Shown: positions 8,773 through 16,617 of the stretch, piece after piece
How the letters are laid out: each line of letters begins with the position of its first letter
Position numbering within the stretch: position 1 is the stretch's first letter
Source: Aminobacter aminovorans
GTDB lineage: Bacteria > Pseudomonadota > Alphaproteobacteria > Rhizobiales > Rhizobiaceae
Length of the DNA: 64,000 bases
Reading direction: 5' to 3'
NCBI RefSeq assembly: GCF_900445235.1
Contig: NZ_UFSM01000001.1
Coordinates: forward strand, 4,045,501 to 4,109,500
The notes under the pieces: model-generated
Told to the model about the DNA's origin: nothing
Seen by the model: the letters and a program-made list of their open reading frames with translations, nothing else
The model's database searches: none
Program-made: the position numbers and the translations under genes

Positions 8773-10176
8773 ATGCGCCTTTCACTAGACGACATCAAAA
8801 CCGCCGAGCCCGGGAACTGGCCAAGCCTACCGGAAAGGATGTTCGGACCGCCGATCAACCGGGGGACGGAGATGCCGGATCATCCTGAAGTCCGGGCTGC
8901 CGTAGACTGGTTCAAGTCGGCTATGGAACCTGGCGAATGGGAACAGCGGCGCAAGGATGCCTTCTTCCGCTTCTACCAGAGCCTTCTCGGTGTGAGCCAC
9001 GACGAATCCAAGGGGCGTTACTTCGATACAAAGGATTCATTCGCTTGGTACCTGTTCCTCGCCGAAGCTTTCATCGACCACCCATGGAACTTCGAGCCGA
9101 TGTTCGGTTCCAGGGTTGTTCCCGTGTTCGCATCGCTCGGGCGAAATCTTCCCCTCATTGCGAATCTGGACAACATTGGCGAGCGTATCAGCAGGATAGT
9201 CGGCCCGGAAAAAGGACAGCCCAACGGGCCGATCTTCGAATTGCTGGTGGCGGCGGCCTATCGCAGGCATGGCGCTAAAGTATCGTTCCGTCCAGAGCAG
9301 CGGGGCATAGCCCGGTCGTGGGATCTAGACGTCAAGTTTCCTCGTAAGCGCTATGCGGTCGAGTGCAAACGGATGGAAACCGGAGAGTACAACGAGCGAG
9401 AACGGACGCGGATGCGAGCGCTATGGCGAGAGGCCTGCAGTCTGGTAACAAGTGAGGGATGGAGCGTTTTCTGCGACGTCGATTTCCGAATCCCACTGGA
9501 AGACGTGCCTGACGACTACTTTCTCCGCAAAGCTCTCGAATGGCATACGAGCCGGTTACCGTCTCTCCTTTGGACGGACAGTATCTCTCACGGCGTCATT
9601 GGCGAACTGGATCTCGAACCTATAAGATCGGTGTTCCAGGCGGGAGATGAGGTTCTCTCCGCGGGGACGAGAATTCAAGAACTGCTGACCGGACGGTACG
9701 TGCGCTACGCCAACATAATCCAGGTTGGCCATTTCCAGCACGGGATGTCGCCGCGGTTTGTTTCCGACTGCCGTCAGGCCGTAGTCTTGAGGTGGAAATC
9801 GAGTTCAGAAAAGGCGATCAGCGGCAAAGCCCGCGATGTCTTCAGGAAGCTTGTCGAAGCGCACGCCCAACTGCCGGACGATATGGATTCCATCGTGCAT
9901 ATCGGCTTGGAAGCACTGGAGGACGAGACTGTCGAACGCGCTCGCTTTCGGAAAATCATGGAGAACACCGAGGGGTTTGACACCAAGGGCAAGCCTCTCC
10001 GCTTCGTATATACGCACTATTTCATGCCCGAGAGCCCACCTAATGACAGCTGGGCCTTCGATGAAACGGCCCAGTGGCGTCGCCTGACAGGGCGACAGCG
10101 ACGGCCTCTTCTCCATCCTCATCTGGTTCTTCCCGAAGGGATGGAGGTACTGCCGGGTCCTTTTTGGTCAGTGTAA
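8773..10176 (+). CDS. PD-(D/E)XK nuclease-like protein of unknown family
   Basis: The 467-residue protein has a restriction-like core near residues 155-205: FELLVAAAYRRHGAKVSF, then SWDLDV with D184 and D186, then YAVECKRM with E197-x-K199. This is the E...D...ExK pattern of PD-(D/E)XK nucleases. The rest shows no domain I recognise. It is probably the cutting partner, or an added effector, of the methyltransferase-Vsr locus; the role is inferred from context. ATG 8773 is favoured over the TTG at 8710. A membrane protein gene follows after 86 bases. Confidence 0.65.
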   Translation: MRLSLDDIKTAEPGNWPSLPERMFGPPINRGTEMPDHPEVRAAVDWFKSAMEPGEWEQRRKDAFFRFYQSLLGVSHDESKGRYFDTKDSFAWYLFLAEAFIDHPWNFEPMFGSRVVPVFASLGRNLPLIANLDNIGERISRIVGPEKGQPNGPIFELLVAAAYRRHGAKVSFRPEQRGIARSWDLDVKFPRKRYAVECKRMETGEYNERERTRMRALWREACSLVTSEGWSVFCDVDFRIPLEDVPDDYFLRKALEWHTSRLPSLLWTDSISHGVIGELDLEPIRSVFQAGDEVLSAGTRIQELLTGRYVRYANIIQVGHFQHGMSPRFVSDCRQAVVLRWKSSSEKAISGKARDVFRKLVEAHAQLPDDMDSIVHIGLEALEDETVERARFRKIMENTEGFDTKGKPLRFVYTHYFMPESPPNDSWAFDETAQWRRLTGRQRRPLLHPHLVLPEGMEVLPGPFWSV

Positions 10177-10262
10177 ACGGTGAACAATAGAATCAGCTGC
10201 TGGACGCCATCGCAATTCTTGCGGATAACTTCCTACCTAACAGATCCTTTGGCGGAGCATCG

Positions 10263-11024
10263 GTGGCCAACCTTTCGGGACGGAAGAGAGCTGCGAGCCT
10301 GATATTCGGGCGAATTTGGCGGAAGTCGATCGACTTACTAGGCCTAGGTCTTTACGTTATCGCAATGTTGCTTGTTGTCACTTCAGCATGGGCGGCATAT
10401 GTCAGCGTCCTGCGATCCGGGTGGACTTCCGAGGCAGCTGCGTGGGTCCAGGCAGCCGGATCGATTGCGGCGATAGCCGGCGCCACCTGGGTTGCACAAA
10501 CCGAAGTCCGGCGGGCGAGACGCGTCCGCCGCGAGCTTAATGAAGAGGCTGCCTGGCACGTAAGATTTTCCCTAGCGCAGGCGCAGTTTGAAAGCCAGAT
10601 CATAGCGGCCGAGCTTGTGAACCGAAGCGAGCCACTCGATGAGGAAAAGCTTCGCGTTTGGAAGCAGCGCGCGATGACATGTACGGTCGCGTTCTCGGCT
10701 TTCATCTCTAGACCTGATCAGATCCACCCGGCCGTCACTCACATGCTTGCCAATGCTAAAGTTCTCGTCGACAGCCTTACTAGCGACGTCGATAGCCTTG
10801 CAGCTTCCGTGAAGGCCGGTTCCGATCCTGACCGCGATCTAGAAGGGCGTATCGTTGGCATTCACCTTGCTCTCCTTGAATTACTAAGCCTCTTCGATGC
10901 CCGGATGCGCGGGGTCAGAATAGCCCTGGATCAAGGCGACGATGGATTGCCTACCCGCAGCTTCGCAGCTTGGAATGAAGAACAACGCGATGATGACGAT
11001 CCACTCGTGTCAGGCGAGCGATGA
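10263..11024 (+). CDS. Membrane protein with two N-terminal helices and a helical tail
   Basis: The 253-residue product starts at GTG 10263 behind GGCGGAG. Two hydrophobic segments (about 23-47 and 57-77) are followed by a basic stretch (RRARRVRRE) and a long helical, polar C-terminus. The family is not recognised. Short two-helix membrane proteins often accompany defence nucleases as effectors; that link is inference from position only. Confidence 0.6.
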   Translation: MANLSGRKRAASLIFGRIWRKSIDLLGLGLYVIAMLLVVTSAWAAYVSVLRSGWTSEAAAWVQAAGSIAAIAGATWVAQTEVRRARRVRRELNEEAAWHVRFSLAQAQFESQIIAAELVNRSEPLDEEKLRVWKQRAMTCTVAFSAFISRPDQIHPAVTHMLANAKVLVDSLTSDVDSLAASVKAGSDPDRDLEGRIVGIHLALLELLSLFDARMRGVRIALDQGDDGLPTRSFAAWNEEQRDDDDPLVSGER

Positions 11025-11270
11025 GTCTCGAACACGATTGCGGAGACGTTGACCGAGAAGGCGTTCCGACTTGGTGGGCTGGGAGGGACATCGACCCAGG
11101 GACAGCTTTCACAAGATGTCCGTCGGCACGTCACCCGAAGATAGAAATGGGTGTCGGACGTATCGACACGGATAGCCCATTCCTTCGCCTCCTCTCGAAT
11201 TGAACGTGTGCTCTAGGCTCCCCTACGCTAGAAGCAGCTATTCCGCTTTCGGCCCACGCCCTCTCCCCCC

Positions 11271-11981
11271 TCACCCACCCACCCGCCTCCTCGCCGTCTG
11301 GATCCCCCACATCGCCGCCAGATCATCCAGGTCGGCGCGCAGATTATCCGCCATGGTCAGGCGCTCGCGTTTGTGCGGGGTGATCTCGGCCAGCGCCCGG
11401 CCCTCGGCGCAGACCAGCTGCAGCACCCGGTAGCCGCGGTGGCCGACGAGCTGGCGGCAGCGCTTGAGTTCGCGGGCGGCGACGATGCGGGCGGCGAGCG
11501 GGTCGCCGCGGCCGCCGTCGACGCGGTCGAGCGCATGGTCTAGGCTGCGCACCGTGCCGCCGGCCTTTTCCCAACAGGCGCGGAAGCGGTCGGCCGCCTG
11601 CTTTTGCGCGCGCGTCAGGAAGCCGCGGGCAAACAAGGTCTCGACGGCACTTTCCCTGATGTTTTTCTGGGCTGTGATGACACGCGGAAACGCCTTTTCG
11701 CCGTCACGCGCCGGCCGCCAGTCGGGGTTTTCGACCTCGACGGTGACCAGCGGGCTCGGCGGCTTCGGCTGTTTTTTCGCCCTGCCCGTGCCCGACGTGC
11801 CCATCGCCGACTTGCCCATCGCCGACTTGCTCATGCCCGACTTGCCCGTGCCCGCTTGGCCCATGCCCGCGCCCTTCCTCGTGGCCGCCTTGCCCATGGC
11901 CACCGTGCCCATGCTCGTGCCCGCCATGCCCGCCTTGCCCATGCCTGCCTCGCCTCCCTTGCTCATATTGGCCCTGCTCAT
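11271..11981 (-). CDS. DUF6456-like phage-derived protein with a Met-Gly-Ala repeat leader
   Basis: 236 residues. The first 70 are low-complexity repeats of MGKAGM, MGTSG and similar. The C-terminal 130 residues (ESAVETLFARGFLTRAQKQA ... AADNL-type helices) resemble DUF6456 proteins of alphaproteobacterial prophages; this is a fold-level match from memory. The start overlaps the stop of the next upstream gene by four bases (ATGA), so it ends a translationally coupled operon. A longer frame back to 12299 merely shadows that upstream gene. Confidence 0.6.
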   Translation of the reverse strand: MSRANMSKGGEAGMGKAGMAGTSMGTVAMGKAATRKGAGMGQAGTGKSGMSKSAMGKSAMGTSGTGRAKKQPKPPSPLVTVEVENPDWRPARDGEKAFPRVITAQKNIRESAVETLFARGFLTRAQKQAADRFRACWEKAGGTVRSLDHALDRVDGGRGDPLAARIVAARELKRCRQLVGHRGYRVLQLVCAEGRALAEITPHKRERLTMADNLRADLDDLAAMWGIQTARRRVGG

Positions 11982-12268
11982 AGTGGTCTTGCCCGGGCGC
12001 GTTCGACGACGACAGGTTTGCGGCCCGGCCTGAACAGCCGCTCGGCCTCGGCGCGGGCGGCGCAAACCTTGTCGCCGAAGCCGCGGATGGTGCCGTTGAC
12101 GTGTTTTTCCTGTGCCTGGTAGGCGGCGATCAGCGCCTTTTCGCGCGAGGGATAGGCCGCCGGCCGCGCGCCCGACATGACCGGCCAGTAGTCGGCCTTG
12201 TGGCTGTAGCGGACCAGCGCGCGCCAGGCCCCGTCGATCCATTCCGCCTTGGCGTGGAAATGGTTCAT
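11978..12268 (-). CDS. Small conserved phage-type protein, function unknown
   Basis: 96 residues beginning MNHFHAKAEWIDGAWRALVR with aromatic-rich, compact composition. ATGA overlaps join it to the genes on both sides. Function unknown; membership in the phage-derived operon is the main clue. Confidence 0.6.
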   Translation of the reverse strand: MNHFHAKAEWIDGAWRALVRYSHKADYWPVMSGARPAAYPSREKALIAAYQAQEKHVNGTIRGFGDKVCAARAEAERLFRPGRKPVVVERARARPL

Positions 12269-12756
12269 CGCCTGCCTCCTGCAATGTTGTCTCCTGCAAT
12301 ATTGTCTCCGAGAATCTTGTCTCCGGGGATCTTCTCTCCTGCTATCCTGTCGCCGAGGATCGACAGGCGCGGCAGGGTGATGGTGACGGCGGCCGGCGGC
12401 TGTGCCGCAACCTTCGCCGCAGCGGAACGGGCAAAGACCGGGTCGCCGAGGACACGGGCGGTGAGGTCGCGGTCGTCGTTTGGCAGCTCGGCCAGGCGCG
12501 CGGCAAATTCGGCCCGCGTCACCCTGTCGTCATAGCGGCGAAAGCCGTGAGCCACCGGTTGACAGCGCGCAAGCTTGGCGTGGGCGCGCTTGCGCCGGTA
12601 ATCCGGGTCGAGCCGGCAATGCACCGTGTCGGGCGACAGGCCGAAGACCACGGCGATCTGGTTGAACTTCATGCCGGATCCACGCATCCGGCCGGCGAGA
12701 TCGAGGTCCCAGGCCATTGGCCGGGATGCCATGGCGTCCGTTTGCTGGTGTTTCAT
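12265..12756 (-). CDS. HTH-like phage-type protein with a repeated C-terminal tail
   Basis: 163 residues. Residues 20-60 (LAGRMRGSGMKFNQIAVVFG and LSPDTVHCRL) look like a helix-turn-helix. The last 35 residues are repeats of GDKILGDNIAG, encoded by about 15-bp DNA repeats at 12280-12360. ATGA overlaps on both sides. A DNA-binding role is inferred. Confidence 0.55.
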   Translation of the reverse strand: MKHQQTDAMASRPMAWDLDLAGRMRGSGMKFNQIAVVFGLSPDTVHCRLDPDYRRKRAHAKLARCQPVAHGFRRYDDRVTRAEFAARLAELPNDDRDLTARVLGDPVFARSAAAKVAAQPPAAVTITLPRLSILGDRIAGEKIPGDKILGDNIAGDNIAGGRR

Positions 12757-13232
12757 TGTGCCCTCTTCAGCTGCGTCAGGATCTGTTCCGACACCGGCAC
12801 GCGCCAGCTCTGGGCCAGCGCCACCAGCTCATCGAGGCCGTGGCGGCTGGCCTCGGCCAACAGATCGGCGCGGCCGTTGCGGATGGCCGCCTGCAGCAAC
12901 GGCAGCTTGAGGCACATGCGGGCGCGCTCGTCCGGCCTCGGCTCGCGACGCGGGGCGCGACCCGGCACCGGCAGCGCCTTGCGGCCGCGGTGGGGCATGA
13001 TCTCGGCGATGCGCCGCGCCTCGCGCACGAACTCGGCCACCGAGGGCGCGAAGCTGCCGTTCTGGCCCGCCACCGCACCCGTGGTGAAACGCTGAGCTGC
13101 CTCGACCACCGCCTGCGGCGCAACGCCGGCCAGCACCGCCTCATAGGTCTGCATCGTCAGGTCGGGATTGCCCGATGTCTGGGGGAAGGAATTCAACATT
13201 GCGGTGATTGCCAAATAGGCTTTCTGGTCCAT
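12753..13232 (-). CDS. Phage-type hypothetical protein
   Basis: 159 residues, helical, with FPQTSGNPDLTMQTYEAVLA near the start and a mid-region FAPSVAEFVREARRIAEI. It overlaps the gene downstream by four bases. It overlaps the DUF1376 gene by 92 bases; a later ATG at 13154 would reduce that to 14. Function unknown. Confidence 0.55.
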   Translation of the reverse strand: MDQKAYLAITAMLNSFPQTSGNPDLTMQTYEAVLAGVAPQAVVEAAQRFTTGAVAGQNGSFAPSVAEFVREARRIAEIMPHRGRKALPVPGRAPRREPRPDERARMCLKLPLLQAAIRNGRADLLAEASRHGLDELVALAQSWRVPVSEQILTQLKRAQ

Positions 13233-13938
13233 GGGAGGCTCCTAGTCGGTCCATTGCGACGTCGACGAAATTGCGTTTGCGCCGGGGTGGCGCGCGCGGG
13301 CGGCGCTCGGCGGCATTGCGGCACCAGTTGCGCCAGGTCGCCGGCCAGTCGAGCTTGACGCCCCGGTGGCCTGGTTGCGAAATCCAGTAGTCGCGGAACT
13401 TTTCCGCCTCGCGCGCCGCCTCATCAGGCGAAAGCCCGGCCTTGCGCGCGTCGTCGACATCGGGGCTGAAATCGTCGGGCAGCCGGCGCCCACGCCTTTT
13501 GCAAGAACCGTCAGGTTCTTGTCTTGTGATGTCTGGCTTCTGGCTGGCACTGCCTTTGGCCTGCGGCTGCAGCGCATCGGCATCGAAAGCGCCTTGATTG
13601 TGCTCGGTTTTCCGCCAGCGCAGCTGTGCCGCCTGTTTTCCGGCCTGCGATTTTTCCGCGCGCCAGGCGCCTTCCTTCTCGACACGGCCGTTCCACAGCC
13701 CGCCGTCGATGCGCCGGATCTTGCCCTCGGCGACAAGCGATTCCAGCACGGTCCTGAAGGTCGCGCCGGAGGCGCCGCACAATCTGGCAAGGCGGGCATG
13801 GTCTTCCGGCACCGGCGCATTGCGCTCATACATCGAGGCCACCAGCGTGATGTAGATGCCGGTCTCGGTGGCACTCATGCCGCGTGTGCCGGCGAGCCAG
13901 TCCGAGGCAAAGAAACGAACCCAGGGCATGTCGCTCAT
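13141..13938 (-). CDS. DUF1376 domain protein (phage replication-type)
   Basis: 265 residues starting MSDMPWVRFFASDWLAGTRG, the typical DUF1376 opening, then a winged-helix-like region (ATETGIYITLVASMYE ... LARLCGASGATFRTVLESLV). The C-terminal part is basic (RRPRAPPRRKR). DUF1376 proteins occur in prophage replication modules, where they resemble initiator proteins. ATG 13938 overlaps the RusA-like stop by four bases. Confidence 0.8.
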   Translation of the reverse strand: MSDMPWVRFFASDWLAGTRGMSATETGIYITLVASMYERNAPVPEDHARLARLCGASGATFRTVLESLVAEGKIRRIDGGLWNGRVEKEGAWRAEKSQAGKQAAQLRWRKTEHNQGAFDADALQPQAKGSASQKPDITRQEPDGSCKRRGRRLPDDFSPDVDDARKAGLSPDEAAREAEKFRDYWISQPGHRGVKLDWPATWRNWCRNAAERRPRAPPRRKRNFVDVAMDRLGASHGPESLFGNHRNVEFLPPDIGQSRPDDADL

Positions 13939-14273
13939 GCGGCCACCTCCGGCTGGATCAGCACGACGCAGCGCGGGCCGTCCTCGGCCCGTTTGTCGTC
14001 TGCAACCCACTCGACCGTCAGCCGGCGAACCAGGCCGTCGATCAGGCCATGCGCCGTGAGCATGTCGAGGATGCACCGGCCAAAATCGGCGGCGTCGCCG
14101 CAGCCGGCCTCGGCGCGGGCGCCTGATGCCGCGAGGCGGACATAGACGGCGACCGGCCCCTTGAGCCGGCGCGGCCGCTGGCTTGACAGGGCGACCTCGA
14201 GGTCAGCGCGCTGGTCGCGCGCTGAAGGCACGCGGCCCCTGCCCCTGGTGATGTCCAGCTCGAGCCGGATCAT
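13935..14273 (-). CDS. RusA-like Holliday-junction resolvase family protein
   Basis: 112 residues. IRLELDITRG at the start, GPVAVYVRLA in the middle, and GDAADFGRCILDMLTAHGLI followed by RRLTVEWVADDKR match the RusA layout, in which acidic residues and a D-x2-N/D-like helix bind metal. The usual KPD-x-D-N motif is altered to DAADFGR, so activity is uncertain. ATGA overlaps on both sides. Confidence 0.55.
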   Translation of the reverse strand: MIRLELDITRGRGRVPSARDQRADLEVALSSQRPRRLKGPVAVYVRLAASGARAEAGCGDAADFGRCILDMLTAHGLIDGLVRRLTVEWVADDKRAEDGPRCVVLIQPEVAA

Positions 14274-14434
14274 CGTACGGTCTCCGCCTGTCGTGCCGTG
14301 CCGGCCGGCGTGTCGAGCTCGAAGCCGCCCGCGGGGCGGACAGCGTGCCCAGGGCGGCACAGGCGGCGCGACGGCGCTGCCCGGTCGGCCGATTTCAGCG
14401 CCGCGTGGCGCCGGTCTTTGTTGGATGTGAACAT
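14270..14434 (-). CDS. First small gene of the phage-type operon
   Basis: 54 residues, basic N-terminus (MFTSNKDRRHAALKSADRAA). It overlaps the RusA-like gene by four bases and starts four bases from a 29-bp operator palindrome. Function unknown; coupling and position support it being real. Confidence 0.45.
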   Translation of the reverse strand: MFTSNKDRRHAALKSADRAAPSRRLCRPGHAVRPAGGFELDTPAGTARQAETVR

Positions 14435-14437
14435 GGG

Positions 14438-14517
14438 CGAATGATTTCCATAACGGAAATCATTCGTCAAGCAATTATTTCCATTTTGGAAATTTTGCGC
14501 TTTCCGTTCTGGAAAGC
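14438..14517. promoter_or_regulatory. Three TTTCC-N5-GGAAA operator palindromes between divergent genes
   Basis: Site 1 (14438-14466) has 12-bp perfect arms, CGAATGATTTCC and GGAAATCATTCG. Site 2 (14477-14493) is ATTTCC-ATTTT-GGAAAT. Site 3 (14499-14517) is GCTTTCC-GTTCT-GGAAAGC. They fill the divergent region between the minus-strand phage operon and the HTH gene. Two more copies lie at 16083-16133. They are the likely binding sites of the adjacent HTH regulator. Confidence 0.8.
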
Positions 14518-14544
14518 TACATTTTGGCCATGAAAGAGTTAGCC

Positions 14545-14961
14545 ATGACAGATTTCGAGGCGCCGCGGCTCTATATCGAAGAATGGATGGCGACCATTCC
14601 TGGCCTGGACAGGAAGCGGCTGGCCGAGCGCATGAAGGTCGCCGGCGGCACCATCAGCAAGAAGCTCGCCAGGCCTGAAAACATCGACGGCGTCTGGCTG
14701 GCGCAGTTTGCGGCAGCGCTCGAGCTTGCGAGCCCGATCGAGCTTTACCGCGATCCGACGGCTGCTGCTGCCGTGACCTCGCCGGAGAGCAAGCTGCGCG
14801 CCGCCCTGCTGGCCTTCGGTGTCGACAAGGACGACCTCGGCAAGGCGGTTGCCGTGGTCAAGGGTTTCCTCGATGACGACGGCGAACGATCAGCACAAGC
14901 CCTTCCCGGTGATCGATCTGCACCCGCCAGTCGCCGCCGTGCAAAAGAGCCATCGCGGTAG
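14545..14961 (+). CDS. Small HTH regulator, likely repressor of the phage-type operon
   Basis: 138 residues. RKRLAERMKVAGGTISKKLA (about 28-47) is a helix-turn-helix of the phage-repressor type. The C-terminal half has no peptidase motif, so it is not a LexA/CI-type self-cleaving repressor. It is divergent from the operon across three operator palindromes. ATG 14545 has AAAGAG upstream; in-frame ATG 14530 and TTG 14524 are alternatives. The tail overlaps a convergent small gene by 104 bases. Confidence 0.65.
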   Translation: MTDFEAPRLYIEEWMATIPGLDRKRLAERMKVAGGTISKKLARPENIDGVWLAQFAAALELASPIELYRDPTAAAAVTSPESKLRAALLAFGVDKDDLGKAVAVVKGFLDDDGERSAQALPGDRSAPASRRRAKEPSR

Positions 14962-15097
14962 AGATCTCGGCTGCCTTGCGTTTGACCACCATCATCGGAT
15001 CAAGCGGGGCTGCGGCGTGCGCGGCATCGCGCAGCCCGGCGACGATCTCGTCATTGCGGGATCGGTAGCGCGCCTTGATCTGATGTCTGATCGCCAT
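14858..15097 (-). CDS. Small hypothetical protein
   Basis: 79 residues from ATG 15097 with GGGAGCC upstream. Sequence MAIRHQIKARYRSRNDEIVA then a region with VVKRKAAEISTAMALLHGGD. Function unknown. Its upstream region carries AGGAA-N4-TTCCT sites similar to those before the two SOS cassettes. Confidence 0.55.
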   Translation of the reverse strand: MAIRHQIKARYRSRNDEIVAGLRDAAHAAAPLDPMMVVKRKAAEISTAMALLHGGDWRVQIDHREGLVLIVRRRHRGNP

Positions 15098-15123
15098 CCC
15101 GGCTCCCTTTTTCTGCGACAGAT

Positions 15124-15173
15124 AGGAACATTTTCCTCGAAGCAGAGTCAAGAACATCAGAGGAAAATATTCC
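15124..15173. promoter_or_regulatory. Two AGGAA-N4-TTCC(T) palindromes upstream of a small gene
   Basis: AGGAA-CATT-TTCCT at 15124-15137 and GGAA-AATA-TTCC at 15162-15173 flank a minus-strand TTGACTC. The first closely matches AGGAA-CAAA-TTCCT at 22066-22079 and AGGAA-CAAA-CTCCT at 58682-58695. No SOS box is completed here. Confidence 0.5.
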
Positions 15174-15246
15174 CCTTTTCCCCGATTGTGACTTCAGGCG
15201 AAAGGTGATTGGATCAGGCTGGTCGATTTGGGGGGCTGAGCTGTCA

Positions 15247-16014
15247 ATGTCCTGGTGGAAGACCGTCACCTTTGCTGTTGCTGCTTTGGGATCCTTGCTT
15301 CTGGTCGAGGTCCTGTCGGGCGGTTTCGACGCTGTATCAGGCGACTATTTCCTGAAACAACCGGCTGGCCGCCCCTCCGCGGAAGATGTGTTCTCCGACC
15401 TTCGAAGCCAGGGCTACCGCATGTACGACACGATCAAGCAGGAGCTGCCGGATGCGTATGTCGCGCTGAAAAGCGAGATGGAGGCGATCGCAGCGAGGAG
15501 CGCGACAGCCGCCGAGGCCAGAGACGAGACCCTGCAGGCGGTCGTGGCCGTTCGCCGCAAGCACGCGCAATCGATCTATCAGGCGCCTGATGACAGCCTC
15601 TATCCGGCCATCAAGTCGCAGCTCGACCTGCTCGAACTTGTCGATGCCAGGGAGAACGCGGCGACCTGCGCCAGCTTCGTCGTCAGTGGCGGCGCAGCCC
15701 TGGGCAGACCGGACCAGCACTATCTCCTGGCTTTCGATGCCATTGCCGCCGATGTGTTCCAGGCGATCGGTGCGGCGCGAGAAAACCCGCAGCCGACCGA
15801 AGCGTCGACGGACGCCGATTGGGAAGAGCTTTACAAGACCATGACCGCCCAGGGCGCAACGACGGATGATATCAGGTCGCTCACCGCCCTCGACCCCAGG
15901 GACGAAAATTTGTGCAAGGTGATGAAACTGTTCCTACGCGGCATACTGGCGGTTGAAGCGCCGGGCGGGCGGCGGCTGCGCGCCGAGATTGCCTATGGCA
16001 TTGCGGTCAGCTAG
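15247..16014 (+). CDS. Hypothetical exported or membrane-anchored protein
   Basis: 255 residues with one N-terminal hydrophobic segment (SWWKTVTFAVAALGSLLLVE) and a mostly helical soluble part. Family not recognised. ATG 15247 is chosen because it begins at the membrane segment; GTG 15205 in frame is possible. Confidence 0.65.
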   Translation: MSWWKTVTFAVAALGSLLLVEVLSGGFDAVSGDYFLKQPAGRPSAEDVFSDLRSQGYRMYDTIKQELPDAYVALKSEMEAIAARSATAAEARDETLQAVVAVRRKHAQSIYQAPDDSLYPAIKSQLDLLELVDARENAATCASFVVSGGAALGRPDQHYLLAFDAIAADVFQAIGAARENPQPTEASTDADWEELYKTMTAQGATTDDIRSLTALDPRDENLCKVMKLFLRGILAVEAPGGRRLRAEIAYGIAVS

Positions 16015-16082
16015 CCAGGCGCCCCTGCCCTGGCCTTTCCATCAGCCGATTCGCGGCATCCGCCACTGGTGACCTCCACATT

Positions 16083-16133
16083 GATTTCCATTTTGGAAAT
16101 CCACGGTTGACAAGACTATTTCCATAATGGAAA
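16083..16133. promoter_or_regulatory. Two further TTTCC-N5-GGAAA operators
   Basis: GATTTCC-ATTTT-GGAAATC at 16083-16101 and TTTCC-ATAAT-GGAAA at 16119-16133, with a TTGACA at 16107-16112 between them. They match the three sites at 14438-14517 and precede the gene at 16166, suggesting control by the same regulator. Confidence 0.75.
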
Positions 16134-16165
16134 CTTACTCCATCGTCTTTGGGATGGAGCAAGCG

Positions 16166-16531
16166 ATGAACGCCAGCAAAGCCTTTGCCGAACAATGCGG
16201 TTATGCCGGCCAGAGCCCGGCCATGCTCGCCGCGTTCGAAACCATCCGCCGCTCCGGCATCGAAGAGGCGCGGGCGGCGCATTTTGCCCGCAAGAAGCTC
16301 ACCGACGCCCTCGCCAGGGATCCCGCGCTGTGTCAGGCGATGATCCATCCGGCCGAGACGGTCGACGAAGCGCTCGAAGACATCAAAGCCTTCATCCTCC
16401 GCATCCGCGCCATGCCGACATGGCGCCGGCACAACCACGCCGCTGCCATCGCCAAGGCCAAGACCAGGCGCCTTAATCTCCGCTTCTTCCGCCGCTTCGC
16501 CGACCGGATCCTGGCGCGCCAGGCCGCCTGA
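16166..16531 (+). CDS. Hypothetical protein under the phage-type operator
   Basis: 121 residues, helical, with a basic C-terminus (KAKTRRLNLRFFRRFADRIL). ATG 16166 has GGAGC upstream; an in-frame ATG at 16127 falls inside the operator and is unlikely. Function unknown; probable member of the same regulon as the phage-type operon. Confidence 0.55.
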   Translation: MNASKAFAEQCGYAGQSPAMLAAFETIRRSGIEEARAAHFARKKLTDALARDPALCQAMIHPAETVDEALEDIKAFILRIRAMPTWRRHNHAAAIAKAKTRRLNLRFFRRFADRILARQAA

Positions 16532-16617
16532 TGCGTTCCGGCTTGATCCCCAACACATGCGACCGCGTCTGCCTCGGCCTTTCGGCCGTCGTCATTGGCC
16601 CGGCCAAAAGGCCATGA
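16531..16617 (+). CDS. Possible 28-residue coupled ORF
   Basis: The start overlaps the preceding stop (TGATG) and the stop overlaps the next start (ATGA at 16614). The peptide (MRSGLIPNTCDRVCLG ...) is not recognised. Only the coupling on both sides argues that it is translated. Confidence 0.25.
   Translation: MRSGLIPNTCDRVCLGLSAVVIGPAKRP

Noticed and set aside
11021..11203. A 60-residue frame overlapping the membrane protein stop by ATGA
   Set aside because: The overlap is suggestive, but the sequence is not protein-like and the rest of the gap is featureless.
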